From JAAYCI01 sp964370045 (GTDB taxonomy: Bacteria; Bacillota; Clostridia; Oscillospirales; Ruminococcaceae), in the NCBI GenBank assembly GCA_964370045.1, contig CAYJGZ010000004.1, positions 62,001 through 126,000 on the forward strand: DNA of 64,000 nt, given 5' to 3'. The notes under the pieces are model-generated. The model had not been told where the DNA came from, made no database searches, and saw only the letters and a program-made list of their open reading frames with translations. The number at the start of each line of letters is the position of its first letter. The stretch's first letter is position 1. This document shows positions 16,557 to 25,646 of the stretch, one piece after another. Both the position numbers and the translations under genes were made by a program.

Positions 16557-17321
16557 ATGAGGAAAATAGCATTTTACGGAAAAGGCGGCATAGGTAAATC
16601 CACTCTAACCTCCTCCATAGCGGCGGCGCTTGCAAATGTGGGAAACAAGGTCTTGCAGGTGGGCTGTGACCCAAAGGCAGACTCCACGCTGAACGTGCGA
16701 GGTGGTGCACCCCTAAGTCCTGTGATGGACGTGCTGAAAGAAAAGGGCGGAGTGTGCAAATGTCTTGAGGACATCACCTGCAAGGGATACAAGGGCATTG
16801 TGTGTGTGGAGGCGGGTGGCCCGACCCCCGGCAGTGGATGTGCAGGACGAGGAATAATAAAGACGTTTGATACGCTGGATGAGCTAAACGCCTTTTCGGT
16901 GTATTCGCCCGACTTTGTGCTTTTTGATGTTTTGGGTGATGTGGTGTGCGGTGGATTTGCCGTGCCGATAAGGCAGGGGTACGCGGATGAGGTTGTAATA
17001 GTGACCTCGGGCGAAAAAATGGCGCTGTATGCCGCCGCAAACATAAAGGCGGCGCTGGACAACTTTGAGGACAGAGGATACGCAAAATTGCGTGGTATTG
17101 TGCTAAACTGCCGCAATATCCCAAATGAAGTGGAGATTGTACAGGAGTTTGCACAGCGCATAGGCGCACAAATAATCGGCATTGTGCCGAGGGATGAGCA
17201 GGTACAGCTGGCAGAGGAAAAAAACATGACGGTGGTGCAGATGAACCCCGAGCTTGAAATATCCAAGACCATCACAAAAATAGCACAAGACATAGCTCAA
17301 GTGCCACTGACAGCGAGGTGA
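16557..17321 (+). CDS. NifH-like ATP-dependent iron protein (nitrogenase superfamily)
   Basis: This 254-residue protein belongs to the NifH/BchL/CfbC family. It has the P-loop GKGGIGKST (residues 8-16), DPKADST at 38-44, Cys95 in GSGCAGRG and Cys131 in DVLGDVVCGGF. These match the two cysteines per subunit that hold the shared [4Fe-4S] cluster of the dimer. Arg98 lies where NifH is ADP-ribosylated. It would pass low-potential electrons, coupled to ATP hydrolysis, to the component-1-like pair encoded next. The start at 16557 has TTAAGGAG just upstream. True NifH is about 290 residues; this short form, the lack of nifENB and the neighbours argue for a group IV-type nitrogenase-like role. Confidence 0.9.
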   Translation: MRKIAFYGKGGIGKSTLTSSIAAALANVGNKVLQVGCDPKADSTLNVRGGAPLSPVMDVLKEKGGVCKCLEDITCKGYKGIVCVEAGGPTPGSGCAGRGIIKTFDTLDELNAFSVYSPDFVLFDVLGDVVCGGFAVPIRQGYADEVVIVTSGEKMALYAAANIKAALDNFEDRGYAKLRGIVLNCRNIPNEVEIVQEFAQRIGAQIIGIVPRDEQVQLAEEKNMTVVQMNPELEISKTITKIAQDIAQVPLTAR

Positions 17322-17322
17322 A

Positions 17323-18648
17323 ATGATGAAAACGTGCTACTCAAAAACTATTTCGGAGCTTTCCGCAGAGGCACCAAAGCTGGGCACTCGGGGCATTGCG
17401 GTGAGCGAGCCTTGCCTACACTACTGTGCGCCGAGCGCCGGCGGATGGGGCATTGTGCGCACAGCACTGCTTGTGCCGCAGAGCGTGCTTTTGTTTGTTG
17501 CGCCTCACGGGTGCGGCAGGCACGGCTCGGTGGCGGCCATTCAGCTAAACCTGCGCAATCGCATTTTTTACATGGATGTGACGGAGGAGGACCTTGTAAT
17601 AGGCAGCCACATGGACCGTATTCCCGAGGTGGTAGAGGCTATTTTGCAAAATCTTGACCAAAAGCCGCCCGTGTTTTTGATTTGTGCTTCCTGCATAGAT
17701 GACCTTTTGGCGAGCGACTACAAAAACTTGATGAAGCGTCTGAGCAAGGCGCACGGCATTCCGTTTATAGATTGCCACATGAACCCAATTACCGCAAACA
17801 GCAACCTGCCGCCGCCGCTGAATGTTCAGCGGAGCATTTACGAGTCGCTGTGGCGAGAGCCGCAAAAGCGCATACCCAAGGATGCAATTAACCTTATCGG
17901 GCACTTTACGCCGGTGGTGGCGGAGAGTGAGTTCTACACGGTGATGCAAAAGGCGGGCTTTGAGGCGGTGTACCAGATAAGCGCCTGTGAGACGTTTGAA
18001 GAATACATGCAAATGCGGGATAGCGCATACAACCTGTTGCTAAAGCCTTTTGGGCGGCTTGCGTGCGAGCAGATGAAGGATGTTTTGGGCATTGACTACC
18101 GCACAAGCTATATTTTTTACCATCCTGAGCAGATTTTGAAGCAGTATCAAGAGCTGGAAAGTTTTTTTGGCAGAAAGCTTGACTACGAAGAGCACTACGA
18201 AAAGTGCCTTGAGACAAAAGAACGGATGCGCTCCTCGCTAAAGGGTTTGCGCATAGGTGTGGGCACAGGAGTGAACGGCTCGCCCTTTGACATTGCGCTG
18301 GCATTGGCAGATTGTGGGGCGGAGATTACATTTATACTGGCGGATGCCATCATGGGATATGAGTGGCCGCAGGTGAAAATGCTACAAGAACGCTTTGGCC
18401 AAACGCCCGTATACACCAGCTACCACCCAAGCATGTCCATGATGCAGGAGATAAGCGAAAAAGCGGATGTTGCCATTGGATTTTCGGCATCTTATGTGTG
18501 CCCGGAGGCGAAATTGTTGCCGCTGGATGCGGACGAGCAACATTTTGGATTTGAGGCTTTTTCCGCACTGACACAGGGCGTGCTCGACGCACTGAAAAGT
18601 GATGTGTCCGCAAGGGCACTGCTGTATTCCAAGGGGCTTGTGGTGTAG
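17323..18648 (+). CDS. nitrogenase component-1-like protein, subunit A (NifD/NifE/BchN relative)
   Basis: This 441-residue protein lies one base after the NifH-like gene. Cysteines are placed like bridging-cluster ligands: Cys31 and Cys35 in EPCLHYCAPSAGG, Cys64 in VAPHGCGRHGS, and Cys121 and Cys124 in LICASCIDDLL. The three-lobed Rossmann pattern is visible (ICASCIDD, GIGVGTGVNGSP-type turn, DVAIGFSAS). I do not find the CYRSMNY-type context that holds the FeMo-cofactor cysteine of NifD; Cys248 (RLACEQM) is the nearest candidate. It probably pairs with the protein at 18725 and receives electrons from the NifH-like protein. The reaction is unknown. Confidence 0.82.
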   Translation: MMKTCYSKTISELSAEAPKLGTRGIAVSEPCLHYCAPSAGGWGIVRTALLVPQSVLLFVAPHGCGRHGSVAAIQLNLRNRIFYMDVTEEDLVIGSHMDRIPEVVEAILQNLDQKPPVFLICASCIDDLLASDYKNLMKRLSKAHGIPFIDCHMNPITANSNLPPPLNVQRSIYESLWREPQKRIPKDAINLIGHFTPVVAESEFYTVMQKAGFEAVYQISACETFEEYMQMRDSAYNLLLKPFGRLACEQMKDVLGIDYRTSYIFYHPEQILKQYQELESFFGRKLDYEEHYEKCLETKERMRSSLKGLRIGVGTGVNGSPFDIALALADCGAEITFILADAIMGYEWPQVKMLQERFGQTPVYTSYHPSMSMMQEISEKADVAIGFSASYVCPEAKLLPLDADEQHFGFEAFSALTQGVLDALKSDVSARALLYSKGLVV

Positions 18649-18724
18649 CTTTTGAATAACAGCACACGCTCTGTGGAGTTTCACTCTGATTTTTTTAACT
18701 TGCTTGACCGCAAAAGGAGATAGA

Positions 18725-19873
18725 ATGAAAGGATTGTACACAACTTTACCCACACTGTCGCCGGACTTTTCCGGCGTGTGCAGTACACTTTTTGAGCTTG
18801 GCGGTATTTTGTCCATACACGATGCGGGCGGATGTACCGGCACATACACGGGCTATGATGAGCCCCGTTGGTTTGACTGTAGAAGCCGTATCTTCACCAC
18901 AAACTTGGATGATGCGGAGGCGGTGTTTGGGGACGACAGCATACTGCTGGACAAGCTGATGGAGGCAGACGAGTGGCTGGATGTTCCGTTTTTCGCGCTT
19001 TTGGGTAGCCCGTCGCCCGCAGTGCTGGGAACAGACTACCACGCCTTGGCAAGGCTGGTAGAGAACAAAACGGGAAAGACCGCACTCGCCTTTTCCACCA
19101 CGGGGATGCAGCTGTACGACTGGGGTGTTTCGCAGGCGCTGATATCGCTGGCAAAGAATATGCTACCTAAACAGCGCACAGATGTGAAAGACATGCAGGT
19201 AAACCTTATCGGCGCGACCCCGCTGGACCTGACAAACATTGAAAATGTGAACAAAGCAATAGCAATGTTGGGCGAAAAAGGCTATACGGTGGGCTCCTGC
19301 TGGGCGATGGGAAGCAGCCTTGAAAGCATAAAAGCTTCACTGAGCGCACAGTGCAATATTGCGCTGACAAGCAGCGCACTTGCGGTGTGCCGATACCTGA
19401 AAAAAGAGTACGATATGCCGTATGTCATCGGTAGCTTTTCGGGTAAGAAACCGTTTGAAGCGATGTGTGAGCGGCTGAAAACGCAGAGCAGTGACGTGCC
19501 CGAGTTTACGGCGCAAAGCGGCAAAAAAGCGCTTGTGGTGGGCGAGCAGGTGCTGGCGTCAAGCGTGCGTGAGATGCTGTATACGGAGTGTGGATACGCA
19601 CAGGTGGACCTTGCAGGCTTTTTTGGCGCAGATGAGCAGCTGCTGGGCGACAAGGATGTTTTCGGCTGTAAAGAGCACGACATGATAACAATAATGGAGC
19701 AGGGCGGCTACGACCTTATTGTGGGTGACCCCTTGCTAAAAGAGCTGATAAGCCCGGATGTATACGGAAACTTTGTGGATTTTCCGCATGTGGCGGTGTC
19801 CAGTCGCCTTGGATGGAGCTCTCCTGTTTGTCCGTTTGGGGAGGATTTTCTACAACTTTTTGCGGATGAGTAA
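18725..19873 (+). CDS. nitrogenase component-1-like protein, subunit B (NifK/BchB relative)
   Basis: This 382-residue protein is short for the family. It has Cys19 (SGVCSTLF), Cys37 (DAGGCTGTY) and Cys52 (WFDCRSR) at the N-terminus. Where NifK has its third P-cluster cysteine the sequence reads LLGSPSPAVLGTD, with serine instead. The middle and C-terminal lobes keep the glycine-rich Rossmann turns (NLIGATPLD, GSFSGKKP, KKALVVGEQV, YDLIVGDPLLKEL). It starts at 18725 with AAAGGAG in front. It is predicted to form a heterotetramer with subunit A and a bridging Fe-S cluster, with a ligand set different from nitrogenase. Confidence 0.78.
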   Translation: MKGLYTTLPTLSPDFSGVCSTLFELGGILSIHDAGGCTGTYTGYDEPRWFDCRSRIFTTNLDDAEAVFGDDSILLDKLMEADEWLDVPFFALLGSPSPAVLGTDYHALARLVENKTGKTALAFSTTGMQLYDWGVSQALISLAKNMLPKQRTDVKDMQVNLIGATPLDLTNIENVNKAIAMLGEKGYTVGSCWAMGSSLESIKASLSAQCNIALTSSALAVCRYLKKEYDMPYVIGSFSGKKPFEAMCERLKTQSSDVPEFTAQSGKKALVVGEQVLASSVREMLYTECGYAQVDLAGFFGADEQLLGDKDVFGCKEHDMITIMEQGGYDLIVGDPLLKELISPDVYGNFVDFPHVAVSSRLGWSSPVCPFGEDFLQLFADE

Positions 19874-19894
19874 AAGCAGATAACGGGGAATTTT

Positions 19895-20923
19895 ATGAAT
19901 AAAGAGCAGATGTTTCCGGCAAAGCAACGTATGATTATTATAGGTCTCGGTGTGGGGCTTGCTGTCACGGTGATAGCGCTTTTGTGCATGGGGCGATACT
20001 CCATCACGCCACTCGAAACGCTCAATGTGCTTTGGAACTCGGTGTTTGGCAATGCGGAAAACCTCGACCCATATCAGGTGACTGTAATTTTGAATGTGCG
20101 TCTGCCGAGAATTTTGATGGGCTTAATTGTGGGCGCGGGGCTTTCGGTGGCAGGCGCTTCATACCAGGCGATTTTTGGCAATCCACTGGTAAGCCCCGAC
20201 ATTTTAGGCGTGTCCTCCGGCGCAGGCTTTGGCGCATCTCTTGGCATACTGCTGGCGCTGGGCGTAGTGGGAATACAGCTTACGGCGCTCGCTTTTGGGC
20301 TTTTGGCGGTGGGGCTTGTGCTGTTTGTGGCAAGGGTGCGCAGAAGCACAGAGCTTTTTATGCTTGTGCTGTCGGGTGTTGTGATGCAGGCGCTGTTTGA
20401 TGCGCTAATATCCCTCATAAAATATGTGGCAGACCCACAGGATACACTTCCCGCAATAACCGTATGGCTGATGGGCAGTCTTGCCAGCGCAAGCTATAAC
20501 GACGTGTTCGTGGCATGGGTTACCATTTTGCCCTGCCTGATAATATTACTGGGCCTTCGCTGGAAATTGAATGTTCTCTCCCTCGATGAGGATGAGGCAC
20601 GCTCTTTGGGAATAAACGTGAAAAACATACGCAGGATTATTATTCTTGTGTCTACCGTTATGACGGTGGTGACGGTGTCCTTGTGCGGCGTTATAGGCTG
20701 GATAGGCCTTGTAATACCGCACATAGGGCGCATGATAGTGGGCACCGACCACCGTGCGCTGATACCTGCAAGTATGCTACTGGGTGCGATTTACCTTTTG
20801 ATGATTGACACGGTGGCACGCACGCTGACAGCGGCCGAAATACCCATATCCATTTTGACGGCCATCATAGGCGCACCGTTTTTTATTTGGATGTTGCGCA
20901 AAAGCTCGGGAGGAAGCAGATGA
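19895..20923 (+). CDS. FecCD/BtuC-family ABC permease
   Basis: This 342-residue polytopic membrane protein has about ten helices. It carries the family blocks RLPRILMGLIVGAGLSVAGA, GNPLVSPDILGVSSGAGFGA and GVIGWIGLVIPHIGRMIVG. It forms the channel of a type II importer for siderophore, haem or corrinoid-like chelates with the binding protein at 15315 and the ATPase at 20920, which it overlaps by ATGA. Its place inside the nitrogenase-like operon ties uptake to the reductive enzyme. Confidence 0.93.
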   Translation: MNKEQMFPAKQRMIIIGLGVGLAVTVIALLCMGRYSITPLETLNVLWNSVFGNAENLDPYQVTVILNVRLPRILMGLIVGAGLSVAGASYQAIFGNPLVSPDILGVSSGAGFGASLGILLALGVVGIQLTALAFGLLAVGLVLFVARVRRSTELFMLVLSGVVMQALFDALISLIKYVADPQDTLPAITVWLMGSLASASYNDVFVAWVTILPCLIILLGLRWKLNVLSLDEDEARSLGINVKNIRRIIILVSTVMTVVTVSLCGVIGWIGLVIPHIGRMIVGTDHRALIPASMLLGAIYLLMIDTVARTLTAAEIPISILTAIIGAPFFIWMLRKSSGGSR

Positions 20924-21729
20924 TTTTATCGGTGAAGGAAGCGAGCTTCGGCTACGGAGAAAAAAAGCTGTTTCGGGACTTGAGCTTTGCCATAGAGGAT
21001 AGGGAAATCATGGCGGTGCTGGGGCCGAACGGCGTTGGGAAAACCACATTGCTAAAGTGTATGCTGGGCTTTTTGCGCCAGCAGAGCGGCGAGGTGCACA
21101 TTGCAAACAGGCCGTTTAGCAGCTACAAGGACAAGGAGCTGTGGTCTCTTGTGAGCTATGTTCCGCAGGCAAAGCGTGGGGTGTTTTCCTACCGTGTCAT
21201 AGACATGGTGGTGATGGGGTTGAACACTGAGCACAGATATTTTCAGTCGCCCAAAAAAGCGCACTACGAGCGTGCGTTTGAGACGATGGAGATGCTGGGG
21301 ATTTCCGCCTTGTCCCAAAGATTTTGCAATGAGCTTTCGGGTGGTGAGCTGCAGATGGTGATGCTGGCACGGGCGCTGGTGTCAAGGCCGTCACTGCTGA
21401 TTTTGGACGAGCCTGAGTCCAACTTGGACATGAAAAACCAGCTGCGTATTTTGACGGCCATTGAAAATGCGGCAAAGGAGTTCAAAACAGCCTGCCTTTT
21501 GAACACTCACTTTCCCAATCATGCGCTCAATATTTCGAGCAAGACATTACTACTTGGGTATGGCCAAAAGAAAAAGTTTGGCAACACGCAGGACCTAATT
21601 ACCGAGGAAAATATTGAGGAGTACTTCAACGTGCGTGCGCGTGTGGTGAGCTTTGATGCGGAGGATAGAGAGTATCAAACGGTTTTTCCGTATCGCATTG
21701 CAAAAAGCGAGGGGAGGAGCGTATCCTAA
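20920..21729 (+). CDS. FecE/BtuD-family ABC ATPase
   Basis: This 269-residue ATPase has Walker A GPNGVGKTT, signature LSGGELQMVMLARAL and Walker B LLILDEPESNLD, with the switch His in NTHFPNHAL. It starts at 20920 inside the ATGA overlap with the permease stop, so translation is probably coupled. It powers import by the FecCD-type permease. The C-terminal tail of about 40 residues (YFNVRARVVSFDAEDRE onward) is longer than the bare domain. Confidence 0.93.
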   Translation: MILSVKEASFGYGEKKLFRDLSFAIEDREIMAVLGPNGVGKTTLLKCMLGFLRQQSGEVHIANRPFSSYKDKELWSLVSYVPQAKRGVFSYRVIDMVVMGLNTEHRYFQSPKKAHYERAFETMEMLGISALSQRFCNELSGGELQMVMLARALVSRPSLLILDEPESNLDMKNQLRILTAIENAAKEFKTACLLNTHFPNHALNISSKTLLLGYGQKKKFGNTQDLITEENIEEYFNVRARVVSFDAEDREYQTVFPYRIAKSEGRSVS

Positions 21730-21868
21730 AAGGTGTGTTGTATTTTAGCGCAGAGGGCGTATACCTTTTTGGCACACAAAAGTATAGCGCAAAAAACGAT
21801 ATAAAGCTGTCTTTCTTTGCATTGAAATGTGGCGGAGCGCAGCAGCTTGCAGCGCGTTTTCGCACAGC

Positions 21869-21898
21869 TTGACAACCTAAAGCAAGGTGTGCTATGTT
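21869..21898 (+). promoter_or_regulatory. possible internal promoter before the exporter pair
   Basis: TTGACA at 21869-21874, an 18-base spacer and TATGTT at 21893-21898 lie 66 bases before the first exporter start. AGGAT/ATCCT form a weak dyad just after. This may give the exporter genes their own transcript. Confidence 0.45.
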
Positions 21899-21964
21899 GA
21901 GATACTGCATAGGATGAGGGCACAAAACCTATCCTTTGCAAATATCTCTAAGTGGGAATGTTTA

Positions 21965-23689
21965 ATGATAGACAAAAGGCTTATAAAGGCTGTGCCCGGT
22001 ACAATGCCGCACATCCTGAAAAATGTAGCGTTGCAAGTCGCTTCGCTCTTCGGGAGCATCCTGCTCATGTTTTCCATCAGCTTTTTTATAAAGGACTTGA
22101 TGGAAAAGCAAATCGACCTACAAAGCGGGCTTGTTTACGCAGGCATTTTTGCCGTTTCTGTTTGTATGCGGGTTAGCTTTAGCTACCTTGCTTCGGGGCA
22201 GGGGTATCTTGCATCAAAGCCGGTAAAAAGGGTGCTACGGGGCAAAATTTACGACAAAGTGGTGAGCATGGGCGGCGGCTACAATAAAAATATCTCCACG
22301 GCGGGGCTTTTGCAGATGTCGGTGGAGGGTGTGGAGCAGCTGGAAACCTATTTCGGAAGCTACCTGCCACAGTTTTTTTACTCGATGATTGCACCGCTGA
22401 TTTTGTTTTTTGTGGTTGCCTTTGTGGATGTAAAAATAGCGTTTATCCTTTTTATTTGTGTGCCGCTTATTCCGGTGTCCATTATCGCCATTCAAAAAAT
22501 TGCAAAAAAGCTACTCGCCAAATACTGGGGCGAATACATGGGCCTTGCGGACAATTTCCTTGAAAACCTGCAAGGCCTAAACACGCTTAAAATTTACTCG
22601 TCGGATGAATTTAAGCACAAGCAGATGAACAAGCAGGCAGAGCGGTTTAGAGTTATCACCATGAAGGTGCTGTCCATGCAGCTGAACTCTATCATTGTGA
22701 TGGATGTGGTGGCGTACGGCGGTGCGGCGCTGGGCATAATAGTGTCACTGCTTGAGCTTGCAAGCGGTAACATTGGTGTTGTGGGTGCGTTTGCTGTTAT
22801 CATGCTTGCGGCGGACTTTTTTCTGCCGCTTAGGCTGCTGGGGAGCTTTTTTCACATAGCGATGAATGGTGTTGCCCAAAGCAAAAAAATATTTGAGTTG
22901 CTCGGGCAACAAAGCGGAGCGAAAAGGACAAAAACTGCAGAGATTGCGGACATAAAGCTACGCTCTGCAGGCTATTCGTACGATGAAAAAAAGCAGGTAC
23001 TGCGGGATGTAAACATGGACATACCCAAAAACAGCTTTGTGTCTGTTGTGGGCAAAAGTGGGAGCGGAAAGTCCACAATATCCGCAATACTCACGGGGGC
23101 AAACGAAAACTACAGCGGTAGCATTACGATAGGCGGCGTGGAGCTGAGCGAGATAAGCAGAGAAAGCTTGCTTGAAAATATCACGCTTGTGTGCGCAAAC
23201 AGCTATATATTCAAAGGAACTGTAAAAGAAAACCTGCTGATGGCGAATGAAAGCGCAAGCGATGAGGAGCTTTGGGCGGTGCTAAAAAAGGTAAACCTCG
23301 CAGAGTTTTTGCGCAGTGAAGAGGGGCTGAATACCGCCCTTAGCGAAATGGGCGCAAACTTTTCGGGTGGACAGTGCCAAAGGCTTGCTATTGCAAGGGC
23401 GCTACTGCACAAAAGTGACATGTACATCTTTGATGAAGCAACGAGCAACATCGACGCAGACAGCGAAGATGAAATAATGCGTGTGATTGTGGAGCTGGCA
23501 AGGCGAAAAACGGTTGTTGTAATATCGCACAGGCTGCTTAACGTGGTGAATTCGGATATGATTTACCTGCTCAAAGAGGGCGAGCTGACAGAGCGGGGAA
23601 CGCACGACGAGCTACTTTTGAAAAACGGATACTACGCAGAGCTTTGGAATACACAGGCTATCCTTGAAAATGCGGGGGTGGCATCATGA
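21965..23689 (+). CDS. ABC half-exporter 1 (fused membrane and ATPase domains, CydD-like)
   Basis: This 574-residue protein has an N-terminal six-helix exporter domain to about residue 310. The C-terminal ATPase has Walker A GKSGSGKST, signature FSGGQCQRLAIARAL, Walker B MYIFDEATSNID and switch His in ISHRLL. It overlaps the second half-exporter (23686) by ATGA, so the two should form a heterodimer, as CydDC does. CydDC moves thiols and is needed for haem-protein assembly. Here the place after an uptake and reductase operon suggests export or cofactor handling. The start at 21965 has only a weak ribosome site (AGTGGGA). Confidence 0.85.
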   Translation: MIDKRLIKAVPGTMPHILKNVALQVASLFGSILLMFSISFFIKDLMEKQIDLQSGLVYAGIFAVSVCMRVSFSYLASGQGYLASKPVKRVLRGKIYDKVVSMGGGYNKNISTAGLLQMSVEGVEQLETYFGSYLPQFFYSMIAPLILFFVVAFVDVKIAFILFICVPLIPVSIIAIQKIAKKLLAKYWGEYMGLADNFLENLQGLNTLKIYSSDEFKHKQMNKQAERFRVITMKVLSMQLNSIIVMDVVAYGGAALGIIVSLLELASGNIGVVGAFAVIMLAADFFLPLRLLGSFFHIAMNGVAQSKKIFELLGQQSGAKRTKTAEIADIKLRSAGYSYDEKKQVLRDVNMDIPKNSFVSVVGKSGSGKSTISAILTGANENYSGSITIGGVELSEISRESLLENITLVCANSYIFKGTVKENLLMANESASDEELWAVLKKVNLAEFLRSEEGLNTALSEMGANFSGGQCQRLAIARALLHKSDMYIFDEATSNIDADSEDEIMRVIVELARRKTVVVISHRLLNVVNSDMIYLLKEGELTERGTHDELLLKNGYYAELWNTQAILENAGVAS

Positions 23690-25338
23690 TGAAAAAGCGC
23701 TCAAGCGTTAGTGTGATGGCAAGGCTACTCGGCCTTGTAAAGCCGCTTTCGGGTGTTATGCTCGTTGCGATAGTTTGCGGCTGTTTGGGTTTTTTCTGCG
23801 CAAGCTTTATCACGGTTTTTGCGGCGTATGCACTTTTGGATGTGGTGCAAAACAGCGGCAGTGCTGTTGTGGGCTTTCTTGTGGCCATCGGCGCTATTGC
23901 GGTGTTGAGGGGTGTTTTGCATTATGCAGAGCAGTACTGCAACCACTACATAGCGTTCAAGCTTTTGGCTTTGATTCGAGACAAGGTGTTTGCGGCGCTT
24001 CGCACGCTCGCCCCCGCAAAGCTGGACGGCAAGGACAAGGGAAACCTTGTTTCGCTCATTACCTCCGACATAGAGCTTTTGGAGGTGTTTTATGCGCATA
24101 CCGTATCGCCGATTTGCATTGCGTTTATCACATCGACCGTCGTGGTTGTCTTTATAGGCGGCTTTAATATTTTGCTTGGGGGCATTGCGCTGGCGGCACA
24201 CCTTACTGTGGGGGTTGTCATTCCGCTGATTGTCTCCAAAAAGTCCAAAAAAAGTGGCGAGGCGCACAGGAATAGGGTGGGCGAGCTAAACACATATGTT
24301 TTAGACAGCCTAAGGGGCATAAAAGAAACATTGCAGTATGATGCCGCCGCAGAGCGAAAGGAAAAAATAAACCTGCTTTCGGAGGATGCGGAAAACTCGA
24401 ACAAGCAGATAAAAAAGTACATGGCTAAAACCTATTCGCTGACAATTTTGGCCATACTAAGCTTTTCGGTGACGATGCTTTTGGTCTCGGCGTACATGTA
24501 CAGCCAAGATGCTATAAGCCTTTCGGCGGTGGTGATTCCCACGGTGATGCTGTTTTCCTCCTTTGGTGCGGTGACGGCAACTGCGAATTTGGGTGCGGGG
24601 CTTAGCGGAACAATAGCAAGCGCAGGCCGTGTGCTGGACATTTTGGATGACAGCCCTGCCGTTGAGGAGGTTTTTGGGGGCAAAGACGTAAAGTTTGAAG
24701 GCGCAGAGCTTAAAAATGTGGCCTTTGCGTACAAAGACGCAAAAATACTGGAAAACTTTTCCCTAAACGTGCAAAAGAACAAAATACTGGCAATAAGCGG
24801 CAAGTCCGGCTGCGGCAAGTCCACTGCGCTAAAGCTTTTAATGCGCTTTTACGATGTGAATAAGGGCAGTGCGGAAATATCCGGCGAAAACGTAAAAAGC
24901 TTGAACACAAATAATCTGCGCAGTATGCAAAGCCTTGTTACACAAAGCACGCATATTTTTTGTGACAGCGTTGAAAACAACATAAAAATTGCAAACATCA
25001 ATGCGAGCAGGCAGCAGGTAGAGGATGCGTGCAAAAAGGCATCCTTGCACGACTTTATCATGAGCCTGCCACAAGGGTACGATACGCAGGTGGGTGAGCT
25101 GGGCGATACCATTTCGGGCGGTGAAAAGCAGAGAATAGGCGTTGCGAGGGCGTTTTTGCACGATGCTGATATGATTTTGCTGGATGAGCCGACAAGCAAC
25201 CTGGACAGCCTGAACGAGGGTGTAATACTGCACTCGCTCAAAAACACCGACAAGACAATCGTGCTTGTATCCCACAGAAAGTCTACCGCAGGCATTGCAC
25301 ATGAGGTGGTGGACATGCAAACGGCAAGGCAAAGCTGA
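23686..25338 (+). CDS. ABC half-exporter 2 (fused membrane and ATPase domains, CydC-like)
   Basis: This 550-residue protein has a membrane domain to about residue 300. Its ATPase has Walker A GKSGCGKST, signature ISGGEKQRIGVARAFL, Walker B MILLDEPTSNLD and VSHRKST. The Asp-Glu-Pro form after Walker B differs from the DEAT of its partner, as in many heterodimers. Start and stop overlap both neighbours by a few bases. It probably forms one exporter with the product of 21965-23689. The substrate is unknown; peptide, thiol or haem-type compounds are possible. Confidence 0.85.
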   Translation: MMKKRSSVSVMARLLGLVKPLSGVMLVAIVCGCLGFFCASFITVFAAYALLDVVQNSGSAVVGFLVAIGAIAVLRGVLHYAEQYCNHYIAFKLLALIRDKVFAALRTLAPAKLDGKDKGNLVSLITSDIELLEVFYAHTVSPICIAFITSTVVVVFIGGFNILLGGIALAAHLTVGVVIPLIVSKKSKKSGEAHRNRVGELNTYVLDSLRGIKETLQYDAAAERKEKINLLSEDAENSNKQIKKYMAKTYSLTILAILSFSVTMLLVSAYMYSQDAISLSAVVIPTVMLFSSFGAVTATANLGAGLSGTIASAGRVLDILDDSPAVEEVFGGKDVKFEGAELKNVAFAYKDAKILENFSLNVQKNKILAISGKSGCGKSTALKLLMRFYDVNKGSAEISGENVKSLNTNNLRSMQSLVTQSTHIFCDSVENNIKIANINASRQQVEDACKKASLHDFIMSLPQGYDTQVGELGDTISGGEKQRIGVARAFLHDADMILLDEPTSNLDSLNEGVILHSLKNTDKTIVLVSHRKSTAGIAHEVVDMQTARQS

Positions 25339-25643
25339 TGGAGAAACTGCAAAAAGAAAAGCGGATTGTACAGCTGATGATAGAGCTTTACTGCAGAAAA
25401 AAGCACAGGGGCAAGCGGATTTGTGCGGAATGTGGCGAGCTTTTGAGCTATGCTCATTTGAGGGTGGAAAGGTGCCCGTTTAAGGAAGAAAAACCATTTT
25501 GCTCAAGCTGTACGGTGCACTGCTACAAGCCTGCGATGAAGGAAAAGATAAGAGATGTCATGCGCTTTTCGGGTCCGCGCATGATGCTATACCACCCGAT
25601 AGTTGCGATAAAGCATCTGCTACAAAAAGGGAGAAAGAGCTGA
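25338..25643 (+). CDS. YgbA_NO family (nitrous-oxide-stimulated promoter type) Cys-rich protein
   Basis: This 101-residue soluble protein has seven cysteines: Cys19, Cys29, Cys32, Cys46, Cys55, Cys58 and Cys62. The two CxxC pairs suggest a metal or Fe-S site. It ends with the pattern MRFSGPRMMLYHPIVAIKHLL, which I recognise from the YgbA_NO family; E. coli ygbA belongs to the NsrR nitrosative-stress regulon. The start overlaps the previous stop, so it is translationally coupled to the exporter pair. Its biochemical role is unknown in the family. Confidence 0.75.
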   Translation: MEKLQKEKRIVQLMIELYCRKKHRGKRICAECGELLSYAHLRVERCPFKEEKPFCSSCTVHCYKPAMKEKIRDVMRFSGPRMMLYHPIVAIKHLLQKGRKS

Positions 25644-25646
25644 TAG

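Noticed and set aside
16557..19873. True nitrogen-fixing nifHDK
   Set aside because: Subunits are short, the FeMo-cofactor ligand context is absent, subunit B has a serine at the third P-cluster position, and no nifE, nifN or nifB is present. A nitrogenase-like role is the safer call.
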